64,000 nucleotides of DNA from Falsiroseomonas sp051860665. GTDB taxonomy: Bacteria > Pseudomonadota > Alphaproteobacteria > Acetobacterales > Acetobacteraceae. The translations under genes and the position numbers were made by a program. The notes beneath the pieces are model-generated. The model had not been told where the DNA came from. It did no database searches and saw only the letters and a program-made list of their open reading frames with translations. Each line of letters begins with the position of its first letter. Within the stretch, counting starts at the first letter, position 1. Below are positions 32,913-42,505 of this stretch, piece after piece. The DNA is taken from positions 136,581 to 200,580 of the forward strand of contig NZ_JBHYDM010000008.1 of NCBI RefSeq assembly GCF_051860665.1, in the 5' to 3' direction.

Positions 32913-34339
32913 GAGGGTGGACCGCCACCCGGCGCCGGGCCACCCGCGGGGGGCGCCCCCGGTAGCCCGCCCGCGCCCGGCGGCCGCCGGCGCTGCTGCC
33001 GCGGCACGGCCGCCGGCACCACCGGATCCGCCACCTGCACCGCGCTGCCCGCCACCAGCCGCAGCGCGCCGGAGGTCACGGCGCGCTCACCCGGCCGCAT
33101 GCCACGCTGCACCACGGCCTGCTGGCCGGCGATGATTCCAAGGCTCAGCGGCCGCTGTTCCACCGTATTGTCGTCCTTGATGACGAAGGCATAGGGCCCC
33201 TGCGGCCCGCGCTGCACGGCGACCAGCGGCAGCACCACCACGCCCTGCAGCGTCGCCACCTGGATGCGCGTATTCACGAAGGCGCCGGGCCAGAGGCGGA
33301 GGTCGGCATTGTCGAATTCCGCCTTCAGCTTGATGGTGCCGGTCGTCGCATCCACCTGGTTGTCCACCGTCACCAGGCGGCCGACTGGATTGGGCGGCGC
33401 CGCGTTGCCATCCAGCCGCGGCGGCGCCGCCTCCGCCAGCCGTGCTTCCACCGGCACCGGCCCGGCCTGCAGCGCCTGCATCACCTGCGGCAGGGTCTGC
33501 TGCGGCAGGGTGAAGGTCACCGCCACGGGGCGCAGCTGCGTCACCACCACGATCCCGGTGGTGCTGCTGGACTGCACGAAATTGCCGATATCCACCTGCC
33601 GCAGGCCGACCCGCCCATCGATGGGGGAGCGGATGGTGGTGTCGTCCAGCTGGGATTGCGCGGCGTCGATCGTCGCCTGGTCGAATTGCAGCTGTGCTTC
33701 CAGCTGCGCCACCGTGGAGCGCTGCGTGTCCAGCACCTGCTGCGAGGTGCCGCTGCTGCGCGCCAGCTGCTGGTAGCGTTGCAGGTCGCGCTGCGCATTG
33801 GCCAGCTGCGCCTGGCGCTGCGCCCGCGTCGCCACGGCCTGGTCCAGTGCCGCCTGGTAGCTGCGCTGGTCGATCCGCACCAGCACATCGCCCGCCTTCA
33901 CCTCCTGCCCCTCGCGGAACAGGATCTCGGTGATGCGGCCGGAGACCTGCGGCACCACGGTCACGGTATTGGAGGCCTGCACCGTGCCCAGGGCATCGAG
34001 CAGGATGGGCAGGTCCTCCACCGTCGCGGCGGCGGCGGTCACCGGGATGGCGGGCGCGCCGGTGCCGCGCCGGGCGCCGGGGGCGGCGGCGCCGGCATTT
34101 CCGGCGGGTGCGCTCGCGCCCGGGCCGAACCAGCCCTGACGCCAGCCATACCAGCCGCCACCGGCGGCCAGCAGCAGGAGCAGGACCAGCAGCCAGGGCC
34201 ATTGGCGCCGGCGCGCCACCGGGCTGGGCGGGGCGGCCGGTGCCGGCAGGGCCAGCACCTCCGGCGGTGCTGGCAGCGCGGCCGGGCTTGTCGCGGCGAT
34301 CGGGGCTTCCGGCCGGGGCGGGCGGGGCAGGTCGTTCAT
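32909..34339 (-). CDS. periplasmic adaptor (membrane fusion) protein, MdtA-like
   Basis: 476 residues. A Pro/Ala-rich N terminus leads to a membrane anchor (WPWLLVLLLLLAAGGGWYGW), then the lipoyl/barrel-sandwich part (LGTVQASNTVTVVPQVSGRI, VKAGDVLVRID), a long helical hairpin (ATRAQRQAQLANAQRDLQRY and following), and the beta-barrel domain (SPIDGRVGLRQVDIGNFV). A long Pro/Gly/Arg-rich tail at the C terminus is unusual. It bridges the pumps and the outer-membrane channel encoded just upstream; both neighbouring genes overlap it by four bases. Confidence 0.9.
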   Translation of the reverse strand: MNDLPRPPRPEAPIAATSPAALPAPPEVLALPAPAAPPSPVARRRQWPWLLVLLLLLAAGGGWYGWRQGWFGPGASAPAGNAGAAAPGARRGTGAPAIPVTAAAATVEDLPILLDALGTVQASNTVTVVPQVSGRITEILFREGQEVKAGDVLVRIDQRSYQAALDQAVATRAQRQAQLANAQRDLQRYQQLARSSGTSQQVLDTQRSTVAQLEAQLQFDQATIDAAQSQLDDTTIRSPIDGRVGLRQVDIGNFVQSSSTTGIVVVTQLRPVAVTFTLPQQTLPQVMQALQAGPVPVEARLAEAAPPRLDGNAAPPNPVGRLVTVDNQVDATTGTIKLKAEFDNADLRLWPGAFVNTRIQVATLQGVVVLPLVAVQRGPQGPYAFVIKDDNTVEQRPLSLGIIAGQQAVVQRGMRPGERAVTSGALRLVAGSAVQVADPVVPAAVPRQQRRRPPGAGGLPGAPPAGGPAPGGGPPS

Positions 34340-35811
34340 GTCGGCGGGCTCAGGGGGGCGGCTGCGGCAGAGGGGGCAGCCGCCGGCGGAACATAGGTCC
34401 AGCCGCCGCCCAGGGCGGTGAACAGCGCGGCGGCCGCCTGCAGCCGGTCTGTCTGCGCCTGGGCCACCGCATTGCGCGCAGTGAAGAGGCTGGACTGCAC
34501 CGAGAGCACCGTCAGCAGGTCCACCGTGCCGGCCTGCAGCTGGGCATCCGCGATGGCATAGGCGCGCTGCGCGGCTTCCGCCCGCACGCGCTGCAGCTGC
34601 AGCGTCTCCGTGGTGCGGCGCAGGGCGGAGAGGCTGGTCTCGGTATCCTGCAATGCCGCCAGGATGGTGCGCTGGTAATCCGCCAGCAGCTCCGCCTGCC
34701 GTGCGCTGTACTGTTCCACCTGGGCGCGCAGCGATCCGCCATCGAAGATCGGCGCGGTCAGCCCGGCGGCCAGGCTATAGACCGTGGAGCCCGGCCGCAG
34801 CAGCGTATCCAGAGCCAGGCTCTGCAGCCCACCGCTGCCGGTCAGCGAGATGGTGGGGAAGAGCGCGGCGCGGGCGGCGGCGACATTGGCATTGGCGGCG
34901 GCGAGATTGGCCTCCGCCTGCTGCACATCCGGCCGCCGGGCCAGCACCTCGGAGGGCAGGCCCGGCTCGATCGCCGGCACCACCAGGGCATCCAGCCGCA
35001 CGGCGCGGATATCGATCTCCCCGGGTGCGACGCCGGTCAGCGTGCCGAGCGCGAAGCTGTTCTGTTCCGCGGTCTGCTGCAGCGGCGGAATGGCGGCGCG
35101 CTGCTGCGCCACCACCGTCTCCTGCTGCGCCACGTCCAGCCCGGTGGCGGTGCCGACCGCGACGCGCTGGCGCAGGATGGACAGGTTGCGCTCCGCCACC
35201 TCCAGGTTGCCGCGCTGGATCTCCAGCTGTTCCTGCGCGCCCAGCACATTGAACAGCGCCGTGGCGACGGAGGATTGCGTGCTGAGCGCGGTGACGCCGA
35301 TCGCGTAGCGCGCCGCGGTGGCGGAGGAGCGGGCGCTTTCCAGGATCGCCCGGTTGCGGCCCCAGAAATCCAGCTCGTAGCTGGCCGAGAGGCCGGTGCC
35401 GAAGCTGTTGTTGGCGCTGGCCGCCGAGCCCAGGTTGCGGTTGGTGGAGCGTGAGCGCCCGGCCTGGATATCGCCATCCACCGTCGGCAGCAGCGCGGCG
35501 CCGGAGATGCGGACCTCGGCATCCGCCTGGCGCAGCCGCGCGGCGGCGGCGGCCAGGTCCAGGTTCCCGGCCATCGCCGCCTGCATCAACTGGTCCAGCT
35601 GCGGCGCCCCGAAGCCCCGCCACCAGCTGGCATCCGGCCAGCGCATGGCATCCGGCACCGGCTCCGCATTCGCCGCGCGGAAGAAGCCGGGCAGGCGCAA
35701 GCCGGAGCTGGCGGGGTCGATTCGCGCAGCACAGCCGCTGGCGGCAGCCCCCAGGCCCAGCGTTGCGGTGGCGCGCAGCAGGTTGCGGCGATGGGGAAGG
35801 GGGGGAAGCAT
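34336..35811 (-). CDS. NodT-type outer-membrane efflux lipoprotein
   Basis: 491 residues starting at ATG 35811 (a GTG two codons earlier is possible). The signal peptide ends in a lipobox, AASGC, so the mature N terminus is a lipidated cysteine near residue 27. The repeated TolC-type alpha-helical and beta-hairpin halves are visible, for example ASWWRGFGAPQLDQLMQAAM and LGAQEQLEIQRGNLEVAERN, then RRPDVQQAEANLAAANANVA. It is the first gene of the four-gene efflux operon and provides its exit duct. Confidence 0.9.
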   Translation of the reverse strand: MLPPLPHRRNLLRATATLGLGAAASGCAARIDPASSGLRLPGFFRAANAEPVPDAMRWPDASWWRGFGAPQLDQLMQAAMAGNLDLAAAAARLRQADAEVRISGAALLPTVDGDIQAGRSRSTNRNLGSAASANNSFGTGLSASYELDFWGRNRAILESARSSATAARYAIGVTALSTQSSVATALFNVLGAQEQLEIQRGNLEVAERNLSILRQRVAVGTATGLDVAQQETVVAQQRAAIPPLQQTAEQNSFALGTLTGVAPGEIDIRAVRLDALVVPAIEPGLPSEVLARRPDVQQAEANLAAANANVAAARAALFPTISLTGSGGLQSLALDTLLRPGSTVYSLAAGLTAPIFDGGSLRAQVEQYSARQAELLADYQRTILAALQDTETSLSALRRTTETLQLQRVRAEAAQRAYAIADAQLQAGTVDLLTVLSVQSSLFTARNAVAQAQTDRLQAAAALFTALGGGWTYVPPAAAPSAAAAPLSPPT

Positions 35812-36107
35812 GCGCACCAGTCATGGACCTCGCTTGTGGCGCCTGGAAGGCTGACCTCCAGGAGTCTCCTCTTTGATACGACCGAGGCGCGAGGGCTACC
35901 GGCTTTTGGCTACGAAGCGTTGCGGCGCGTAATTCGGCGTCGCAACCCGAGCTTTTGCGCCACAGCCGCGCCGCCCGGCAGGGCAAAGGTTAACATTTTT
36001 TCAGCAGAACCGACCGCGGCTTGTAACACACCGCCGATACCTCCTGCGCCCGATTTGGGGGGGGCCGCCTGCGGCATCCCGGACGTCGAAGCCACGGAGT
36101 ATCTGCC
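35812..36107. other. intergenic region between the efflux operon and the RTX gene
   Basis: About 296 non-coding bases between divergent genes, holding the promoter of the leftward efflux operon and that of the rightward RTX gene. An AT-rich patch with ACATTTTTTC lies at about 35993-36002. I see no clear -35/-10 pair, palindrome or RNA gene. Confidence 0.4.
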
Positions 36108-39100
36108 ATGAGCCTGAGCACCATCGCGACCAATGCCCTGAGCTTCGCCGAAACGGGCAGCCTGACCCTGGCGGGGGCCGAGATTTCCGCCTTCGACCCG
36201 GGCAGTGATCGCCTCTTCGTGACCTCCAATGCCGGCTTGCAGGTGGTGGACCTGTCCAACCCCGCCGCGCCGGTGCTGCTGGCGACCATCGACTTCACCG
36301 ACCTCGGCTTCGCCACCACGGATATCACCAGCGTCGCCGTGAAGAATGGCGTGGTCGCCGTGGCCCTGCCGGCCGCGGACAAGGCGCAGCCCGGCCAGGT
36401 GGTGCTGCTGAACGCCGCCGATGGCGCGCTGCTGAACGCCGTGACGGTCGGCGCACTGCCGGACAGCCTGACCTTCACCCCCGATGGCAGCAGGATCCTG
36501 GTGGCGAATGAGGGCGAGCTGAACGAGGACGGCACCGATGGCGACGGCAGCGTCAGCATCATCGACCTGAGCGCCGGCGCCGCCAATGCGACCGTCACCA
36601 CCGCCACCTTCGACGCCTTCGACGGGCAGGAGGATGCGCTGCGTGCCGAAGGCGTGCGCATCTTCGCCGGCCGCAGCGTTTCCCAGGACGTGGAGCCCGA
36701 ATATGTGGCGATCTCCGCCGATGGGCAGACGGCGATGGTGACGCTGCAGGAGGCCAATGCGGTGGCCCTGCTCGACATCGCCAGCGGCACCTTCACCGAT
36801 ATCGTGGCGCTGGGGCAGAAGGATTTCTCCGGGCTGCTGGCCGACTATTCCGACCGCGACGGCCCGGGCAATGCGGCCCTGCCGGCGAACCTGGTGAATG
36901 CCCCGGTCTTCGGCCTCTACATGCCGGATGCGATCGACAGCTACCAGGCAGGCGACCAGACCTACTACGTGATCGCCAATGAGGGCGACGACCGCGACGA
37001 TTTTCTCGCGGACGGCGAGACCATCCGGGTTGGCAACGGCGACTATGAGCTGGACGCCACCCTCTTCCCGGATGCGGAGACGCTGAAGGACAACGACAAT
37101 CTCGGCCGGCTCACCGTCTCCAATGCGCCGGGGCTGCGCGGCGACACGGACAATGACGGCGATATCGACCAGATCCTGATGTATGGCGGCCGGTCCTTCT
37201 CCATCCTCGATGCGCAGGGCAACATCGTCTTCGACAGCGGCGACGCGGTCGAGCGCATCGTGGCGGAGTTCTTCCCCGAGCTGGTCGATGACAGCCGCAG
37301 CGACAACAAGGGGCCGGAGCCGGAGGGCATCGAGATCGCCACGATCGGCGGCCAGACCTATGCCTTCGTGGCCCTCGAACGCTCCAATATCACGCTGAGC
37401 TTCGACGTGACGAACCCGGCCGCCGTGACCTATGTCGGCGCCGCCCAGATGGATGGCGCGGTGAGCCCCGAGGGCGTGCTGGTGATCTCGGCCGAGGACT
37501 CGCCGACCGGCAAGGCGCTGCTGGTGGTGAGCAACGAGGTGAGCAGCACGCTCTCCGTCTTCACCGCCACCCCGACCCCGGCCTTCACCCTGCAGCTGCT
37601 GCATTTCTCCGATGCCGAGGCCGGCCTGCTGGCCGGCGACACGGCGCAGAACCTGGCAGCCCTGGTCGATGCCTTCGACGGGACCTATGAGAACACGCTG
37701 ATCCTGGCCGGCGGCGACAACTATATCCCCGGCCCCTTCCTGGCCGCCGGCACCGATGCCTCCGTCGCCGCCACCCATGGCCGCGGCAACAATCCGGGCG
37801 CGGCGGATATCGAGATCCACAACCGCATCGGCGTCGAAGCCTCCACCGTCGGCAACCATGAATTCGACCTCGGCACCAATGCCTTCGCCGATGCGGTGAA
37901 CGACGCGGCCTTCCCCTACCTCACCTCCAACCTCGACTTCTCGGGCGATCCGGCGCTGTCCGGCCGCTATACCGAGACGGTCGGCGTGGGCGGGCTGGAA
38001 AATGCCGCCAACCTCGCCGGCCGCATCGTCCCCTCCGCCGTGGTGGAGAAGGGCGGCGAGAAGATCGGCCTGGTCGGCGTGACCACGCAGATCCTGGAGA
38101 GCATCTCCTCCACCGGCGGCGTCGAGGTGAAGGGCTTTGCCGGCGACGGCACCGAGACCAACGACATGGCGCTGCTGGCCGCCCAGCTGCAGCCGGTGAT
38201 CGACGAGCTGATCGCCCAGGGCGTCAACAAGATCATCCTGATGTCCCACCTGCAGCAGATCGGCTTCGAGAAGGAGCTGGCGACTCTGCTGAACGGCGTC
38301 GACATCATCCTCGCCGCCGGCTCCAACACCCGCCTGGGTGACGAGAACGACCAGGCCGTGGAATTCCCCGGCCATGCCGCGGATTTCGCCGACACCTATC
38401 CGCTGGTCACCACCGGCGCCGATGGCGGCACCACGCTGATCGTCAACACCGACAACGAGTTCACCTATCTCGGCCGCCTGGTGGTGGATTTCGACGCCGA
38501 GGGTCGCGTGATCGTCGAGAACCTCGACAGCACGGTGAACGGCGCGGTCGCCGCCACGGAGGAGAATGTGGCCGAGGCCTGGGGCGTGGAGGTCGAGGAC
38601 CTCGACACCACCGCCTTCGCCGAGGGCACCAAGGGCGCCGAGGTGGCCGAGGTCGTCGATGCGGTGCAGGCCGTCATCGAAGCCAAGGACGGCAACGTCT
38701 TCGGCTACACGGACGTCTATCTGGAAGGCGAGCGCGCCCAGGTCCGCAGCCAGGAGACCAATCTCGGCAACCTGACCGCGGATGCGAACCGCGAGGCGGC
38801 GACCGATGCGCTGGGCGACCAGCCCTTCATGGTCTCCCTGAAGAATGGCGGCGGCATCCGCGCCCAGGTCGGCGCCATCGATGTGGTGAGCGGCGACAAG
38901 GAACCGCCGCTGGCGAACCCCGATGCCGGCAAGCCGGCGGGCGGCATTTCCGAGCTCGACATCGAGAATGCGCTGCGCTTCGACAACAAGCTGATGGTCT
39001 TCGACACCACGCCGCAGGGCCTGCTGAACATCCTGAACTTCGCCGCCGGCATCGCGCCGGGCAATGGCGGCTTCGTCCAGCTCGGCGGCGTGCGCTTCTC

Positions 39101-40268
39101 CTACGACCCGGACAATGCGGCGGGCAGCAAGGTGCTGAGCGTCGCGCTGATCGACAATGATGGCCGCGTCATCGCCCGGGTGGTGGAGAACGGCCAGGTG
39201 CTGGAGGAGGCGCCGGACCTGATCAGCGTGGTGGCGCTGAACTTCACGGCCAATGGCGGCGACGGCTACCCGGCCAAGGCCAATGGCACCAACTTCCGCT
39301 ACCTGCTGGCCGATGGCACGCTGAGCGCGCCCATCGACCCCGCGCTGGACTTCACCGCAGCCACCAATGTGCCAGCCAATGCGCTGGGCGAGCAGCAGGC
39401 GCTGGAGGACTACCTGCAGGAATTCCACGGCACGCCGGAGACCGCCTATGCCGAGGCGGATACGCCCGCATCCGAGGATATGCGCATCCAGAACCTGAAT
39501 GCGCGCGAGACGGACGAGGTCTTTGCCGGCGAGATCGTGCAGGGCAGCGACGCGGCCCAGCGCCTCTTCGGCACCGTGGGCGACGACGTGGTCATGGCCG
39601 AGGGCGGCAATGACACGGTCTTCGGTGGCCAGGGCGACGACCTGATCTTCGGCGGCGATGGGCTGGATCGCCTGGTCGGCGGCGCCGGCAACGATACGCT
39701 GCTGGCCGGCGCGGATGACGACCGCCTGCTGGGCGAGGCGGGCGACGACCTGCTGGATGGCGCGGCGGGCGATGACCGCGTCGTCGGCGGCGCCGGCCGG
39801 GATACGGTGCTCGGCGGCCTGGGCAAGGACACGCTGCAGGGCCAGGACGGCGACGACATCCTCCAGGGCGGCGAGGATGACGACCGCCTCTACGGCAATG
39901 CCGGCAACGATACGCTGGAAGGCGGGCTGGGCGCGGATGTGCTCTTCGGCGGCGCCGGCGCCGATATCTTCGTCTTCAACGCCTATGCCGAGAGCCCGCG
40001 CGCGGCGGCGGACCGGATCCTGGATTTCGAGGCCGGCGACCGGATCAGCTTCGCCGGCATCGATGCGGATCCGACGGTGGAGGGCGACCAGGCCTTCGCC
40101 TTCGTCGGCACGGAGGCCTTCCTCGGCGGCGGCCAGGCCTCCATCCGCATCCATTACGGGCCGAACGGCACCGCCATCCAGCTGGATGCCGGCGATGGCG
40201 GCGCATTGGAGATGGTGGTGCGCCTGGCCGGTCAGCCGGTGCTGCAGGCCAGCGACTTCATCCTGTAG
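36108..40268 (+). CDS. large secreted RTX protein with choice-of-anchor-I and 5'-nucleotidase/metallophosphatase domains
   Basis: 1386 residues. Residues about 10-490 are the repeated beta-propeller-like 'choice-of-anchor I' part. From 493 is a calcineurin-like phosphoesterase (LQLLHFSDAEAGLLAGD, then ASTVGNHEFDLGTNAF near 580), followed by a 5'-nucleotidase C-terminal domain to about 1110 (TNLGNLTADANREAATD, then ALRFDNKLMVFDTTP). Residues 1165-1310 are RTX calcium repeats (GGNDTVFGGQGDD, GGAGNDTLLAGADD and more) and the end is a type-I-secretion-like tail finishing LQASDFIL. There is no N-terminal signal peptide, which fits type I export. The first phosphatase metal motif reads HFSDAEAG in place of the usual HxNDxHG, so activity may be altered. 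Related to secreted alkaline phosphatases for phosphate or nucleotide scavenging. Confidence 0.88.
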   Translation: MSLSTIATNALSFAETGSLTLAGAEISAFDPGSDRLFVTSNAGLQVVDLSNPAAPVLLATIDFTDLGFATTDITSVAVKNGVVAVALPAADKAQPGQVVLLNAADGALLNAVTVGALPDSLTFTPDGSRILVANEGELNEDGTDGDGSVSIIDLSAGAANATVTTATFDAFDGQEDALRAEGVRIFAGRSVSQDVEPEYVAISADGQTAMVTLQEANAVALLDIASGTFTDIVALGQKDFSGLLADYSDRDGPGNAALPANLVNAPVFGLYMPDAIDSYQAGDQTYYVIANEGDDRDDFLADGETIRVGNGDYELDATLFPDAETLKDNDNLGRLTVSNAPGLRGDTDNDGDIDQILMYGGRSFSILDAQGNIVFDSGDAVERIVAEFFPELVDDSRSDNKGPEPEGIEIATIGGQTYAFVALERSNITLSFDVTNPAAVTYVGAAQMDGAVSPEGVLVISAEDSPTGKALLVVSNEVSSTLSVFTATPTPAFTLQLLHFSDAEAGLLAGDTAQNLAALVDAFDGTYENTLILAGGDNYIPGPFLAAGTDASVAATHGRGNNPGAADIEIHNRIGVEASTVGNHEFDLGTNAFADAVNDAAFPYLTSNLDFSGDPALSGRYTETVGVGGLENAANLAGRIVPSAVVEKGGEKIGLVGVTTQILESISSTGGVEVKGFAGDGTETNDMALLAAQLQPVIDELIAQGVNKIILMSHLQQIGFEKELATLLNGVDIILAAGSNTRLGDENDQAVEFPGHAADFADTYPLVTTGADGGTTLIVNTDNEFTYLGRLVVDFDAEGRVIVENLDSTVNGAVAATEENVAEAWGVEVEDLDTTAFAEGTKGAEVAEVVDAVQAVIEAKDGNVFGYTDVYLEGERAQVRSQETNLGNLTADANREAATDALGDQPFMVSLKNGGGIRAQVGAIDVVSGDKEPPLANPDAGKPAGGISELDIENALRFDNKLMVFDTTPQGLLNILNFAAGIAPGNGGFVQLGGVRFSYDPDNAAGSKVLSVALIDNDGRVIARVVENGQVLEEAPDLISVVALNFTANGGDGYPAKANGTNFRYLLADGTLSAPIDPALDFTAATNVPANALGEQQALEDYLQEFHGTPETAYAEADTPASEDMRIQNLNARETDEVFAGEIVQGSDAAQRLFGTVGDDVVMAEGGNDTVFGGQGDDLIFGGDGLDRLVGGAGNDTLLAGADDDRLLGEAGDDLLDGAAGDDRVVGGAGRDTVLGGLGKDTLQGQDGDDILQGGEDDDRLYGNAGNDTLEGGLGADVLFGGAGADIFVFNAYAESPRAAADRILDFEAGDRISFAGIDADPTVEGDQAFAFVGTEAFLGGGQASIRIHYGPNGTAIQLDAGDGGALEMVVRLAGQPVLQASDFIL

Positions 40269-42504
40269 CGTCCAGCAGCGGCGTCGCCTCCGCGGGCGGC
40301 GCCTCGTCCAGGGCCTCCGCCTCGCCTGCCGCGACGGGGGTCGCCGCGACGATGGCGGCGGCGACGCCCTGCAGGCTGCGGATGGTCTGGCCGAGGCTGG
40401 CCAGAAGCTCCGGCGCCTGCTGCGCCAGCCGCTCCGGCAGCGCCGCGCCGCCGGCCTCCTGCACTAGCGTATCAGCGCCCTGCAGCAGCGCCTCCGCCTC
40501 CTGGCCGATGGCATCCAGGCGCTGCAGCGTGGCGGCGATTCCGGGCTCCGCCGCCTGCGGGGCGGGCAGGGCGGCCAGCCGCGCCGTCACCTCCCGCGCC
40601 GTCTCCTGCAAGGCCTGCGCGGCCGCCGCCAGCTCCGCAGCCGCGCGGGTCGGGGCCGCGCCGGCCTCCGCCAGCGCCGCGCAACTGCCCGGTAGCAGCG
40701 CCGCCAGGTCCCCCAGGGCATCCGCCGCCGGGCGCATCCGGCGGCTCGCGGCGTCCATGGCACCGACCGAGGCCGCCATGCGCTGTGCCGCCACCTCCAT
40801 CACCGGCTGGGCCGCGGCGATGGCCGCCATATGCGCCTCCGCCGCCGGTCCCAGGCTCTCCAGCCGCGCCATTTCCTGCCGCAGGGTCTCGGTCACCGCC
40901 GCGATGCCAGCCGCGGCCAGCCCGGCCTGCGATTCCAGCGCCGGCACCACCAGGCCGAGGCCCGCGGCTTCCTGGCGCAGGGCCTCCGTCGCATCGTCGA
41001 TGCGCACCGCCATGTCGCCGAGCTGCGCGCCGAGCCCCGGCAGCGCCGCCTCCAGCCGCGACGCCTCGCTGCGCAAGGCCTCCGTCGCCTCCGTCACCTG
41101 CGCGGAGAGTGCGGCGGCCTCCGCCGCCAGGCCGGGGGCCAGGGTGCGGAGGCCGGTGATCTCCTCCTGCAGGCGCTCATGCGTCTCCGCCGCCTGCGCC
41201 GCCATGGCCGCGGCCTCCGCCGCCATCTGCGGCGCGAAGGTCTGCAGCTGCGCCAGCTCCGTGCGCAGCGCCGCGGCGGCCTCCGCGCCCCGCGCCGTCA
41301 TCGCCTCCACCTCCGCCGCCAGGCGCGGGGCGATGGGGGCGAGGCCCGCCAACTCGGCCCGCAGCGCCACCGTCGCCTCCCGCGCTTCGGCGGCCAGGGT
41401 CGTGACCTCCTGCGCCATGGCCGGGCCCAGCGCGCCGAGGCGCGCGACCTCCGCCGCCAGCGCCTCCGGCAGCGCGGCCAGCCTTTCGCCCGCCTCGCGC
41501 AGCGCCGTTGCCCCCTCCGAGCCCTGCTCGGTAAGGCCCTGGCGCAGCGTCCCGGCCAGGCCGGCAATCTCCAGCCGCAGCATCTGGCCTGCCTCCTCGA
41601 TCGGGCCGGGCAGCGCCTCCAGCCGTGCCAGCAGCGGCGGCATCGCCGCCTCCAGCTGGCTGCCCATGGCGCTGGCCGCGCGTTCCAGGCGCTGTGGCAG
41701 GATCTCGCCCAGGCCGAGGATGGCGCCGCCGGCGCGCTCCAGCCGCTGCGCGACCACGGCCAGCCGCGCCGCAATCACCTCGTCCTCCGCCCGCGCGGGG
41801 GCGGGCGGGATGGCCTCCAGCCGCGCCGCCAGCCGGCCCTCGGCGGCGGTGATCGAGGCATCCAGCGGCCCGGCCAGCGCCGCCACCACCTCCCGCGGCA
41901 GGCTCTCCAGCCGGCTGCCCAGCCCCTGCGGCAGCAGCCCGAGGGCCTGTTCCGCGCGGGCCGCCATCTGTTCGATCCGCTGCGCCTGGGCATCCGCCAA
42001 CCCGGGCAGCAGGGCCAGGGCGCGGGCGGCGATGGCGCTGCTTTCGGCGCTGTCCTCCAGCCGCGCGGTGGCGGTGGCGGCGGCTTCCGCCATGCGGCCG
42101 CCGGCCTGGCCGGCCTCGCCCAGGGCGCGGCTGACCTCGGCGCCCTCCTGCTTCAGCCGCAGCATTTCCTCCGACAGGGCGCGCAGCAGCGTGGCGACGG
42201 CCTCCGTCGTGGCTTCGGCCACCGGCGCGGCGGCCTCGGCCCGGCCGCGGCGCCACAGCCCGGCCAGGGCGGCGAGCGCCGCGGCCAGGCCGAGCCCCGC
42301 CGCGCCGGGCGGCGCCCAGGCGGCGTCCAGCGAGCCCTCCAGCGTCGCGGCGGCCAGCAGGGCGGCGGCGGCGGCCAGCAGCGCGGCCATTGCCCCCTCC
42401 GCGCCCAGCCAGCGCAGGTCCGGCCTGCGGAAGCCCGGCTTCGGGTTCGGCGCTGTCATCGGTGTCTCCGGGGTGCCCGCGGCGGCGGCCATCGCGTCGT
42501 TCAT
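40258..42504 (-). CDS. alanine-rich membrane-anchored protein with 32-residue coiled-coil repeats
   Basis: 748 residues. Two hydrophobic segments (about 37-54 and 66-84) are followed by an almost purely helical, Ala/Glu/Leu-rich body. From residue 349 to about 563 there are seven consecutive 32-residue repeats, starting at 349, 381, 413, 445, 477, 509 and 541, of the form LRxE...L....P.LAAE....A.EATEA. Composition suggests a long rod or coiled coil, as in filament or scaffold proteins. The start at 42504 is one base past the upstream stop. Its 3' end overlaps the RTX gene by 11 bases. Function unknown. Confidence 0.7.
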   Translation of the reverse strand: MNDAMAAAAGTPETPMTAPNPKPGFRRPDLRWLGAEGAMAALLAAAAALLAAATLEGSLDAAWAPPGAAGLGLAAALAALAGLWRRGRAEAAAPVAEATTEAVATLLRALSEEMLRLKQEGAEVSRALGEAGQAGGRMAEAAATATARLEDSAESSAIAARALALLPGLADAQAQRIEQMAARAEQALGLLPQGLGSRLESLPREVVAALAGPLDASITAAEGRLAARLEAIPPAPARAEDEVIAARLAVVAQRLERAGGAILGLGEILPQRLERAASAMGSQLEAAMPPLLARLEALPGPIEEAGQMLRLEIAGLAGTLRQGLTEQGSEGATALREAGERLAALPEALAAEVARLGALGPAMAQEVTTLAAEAREATVALRAELAGLAPIAPRLAAEVEAMTARGAEAAAALRTELAQLQTFAPQMAAEAAAMAAQAAETHERLQEEITGLRTLAPGLAAEAAALSAQVTEATEALRSEASRLEAALPGLGAQLGDMAVRIDDATEALRQEAAGLGLVVPALESQAGLAAAGIAAVTETLRQEMARLESLGPAAEAHMAAIAAAQPVMEVAAQRMAASVGAMDAASRRMRPAADALGDLAALLPGSCAALAEAGAAPTRAAAELAAAAQALQETAREVTARLAALPAPQAAEPGIAATLQRLDAIGQEAEALLQGADTLVQEAGGAALPERLAQQAPELLASLGQTIRSLQGVAAAIVAATPVAAGEAEALDEAPPAEATPLLDATG

Positions 42505-42505
42505 G

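Noticed and set aside
27150..33194. A very long open frame (about 2014 codons) on the plus strand through the RND region
   Set aside because: It lies antisense to two certain RND permease genes and is His/Arg/Gln-rich, as expected for the reverse of GC-rich coding DNA.
35910..40154. A 1414-codon minus-strand frame over the RTX gene
   Set aside because: It is a complementary shadow of the repeat-rich RTX coding sequence with no family features.
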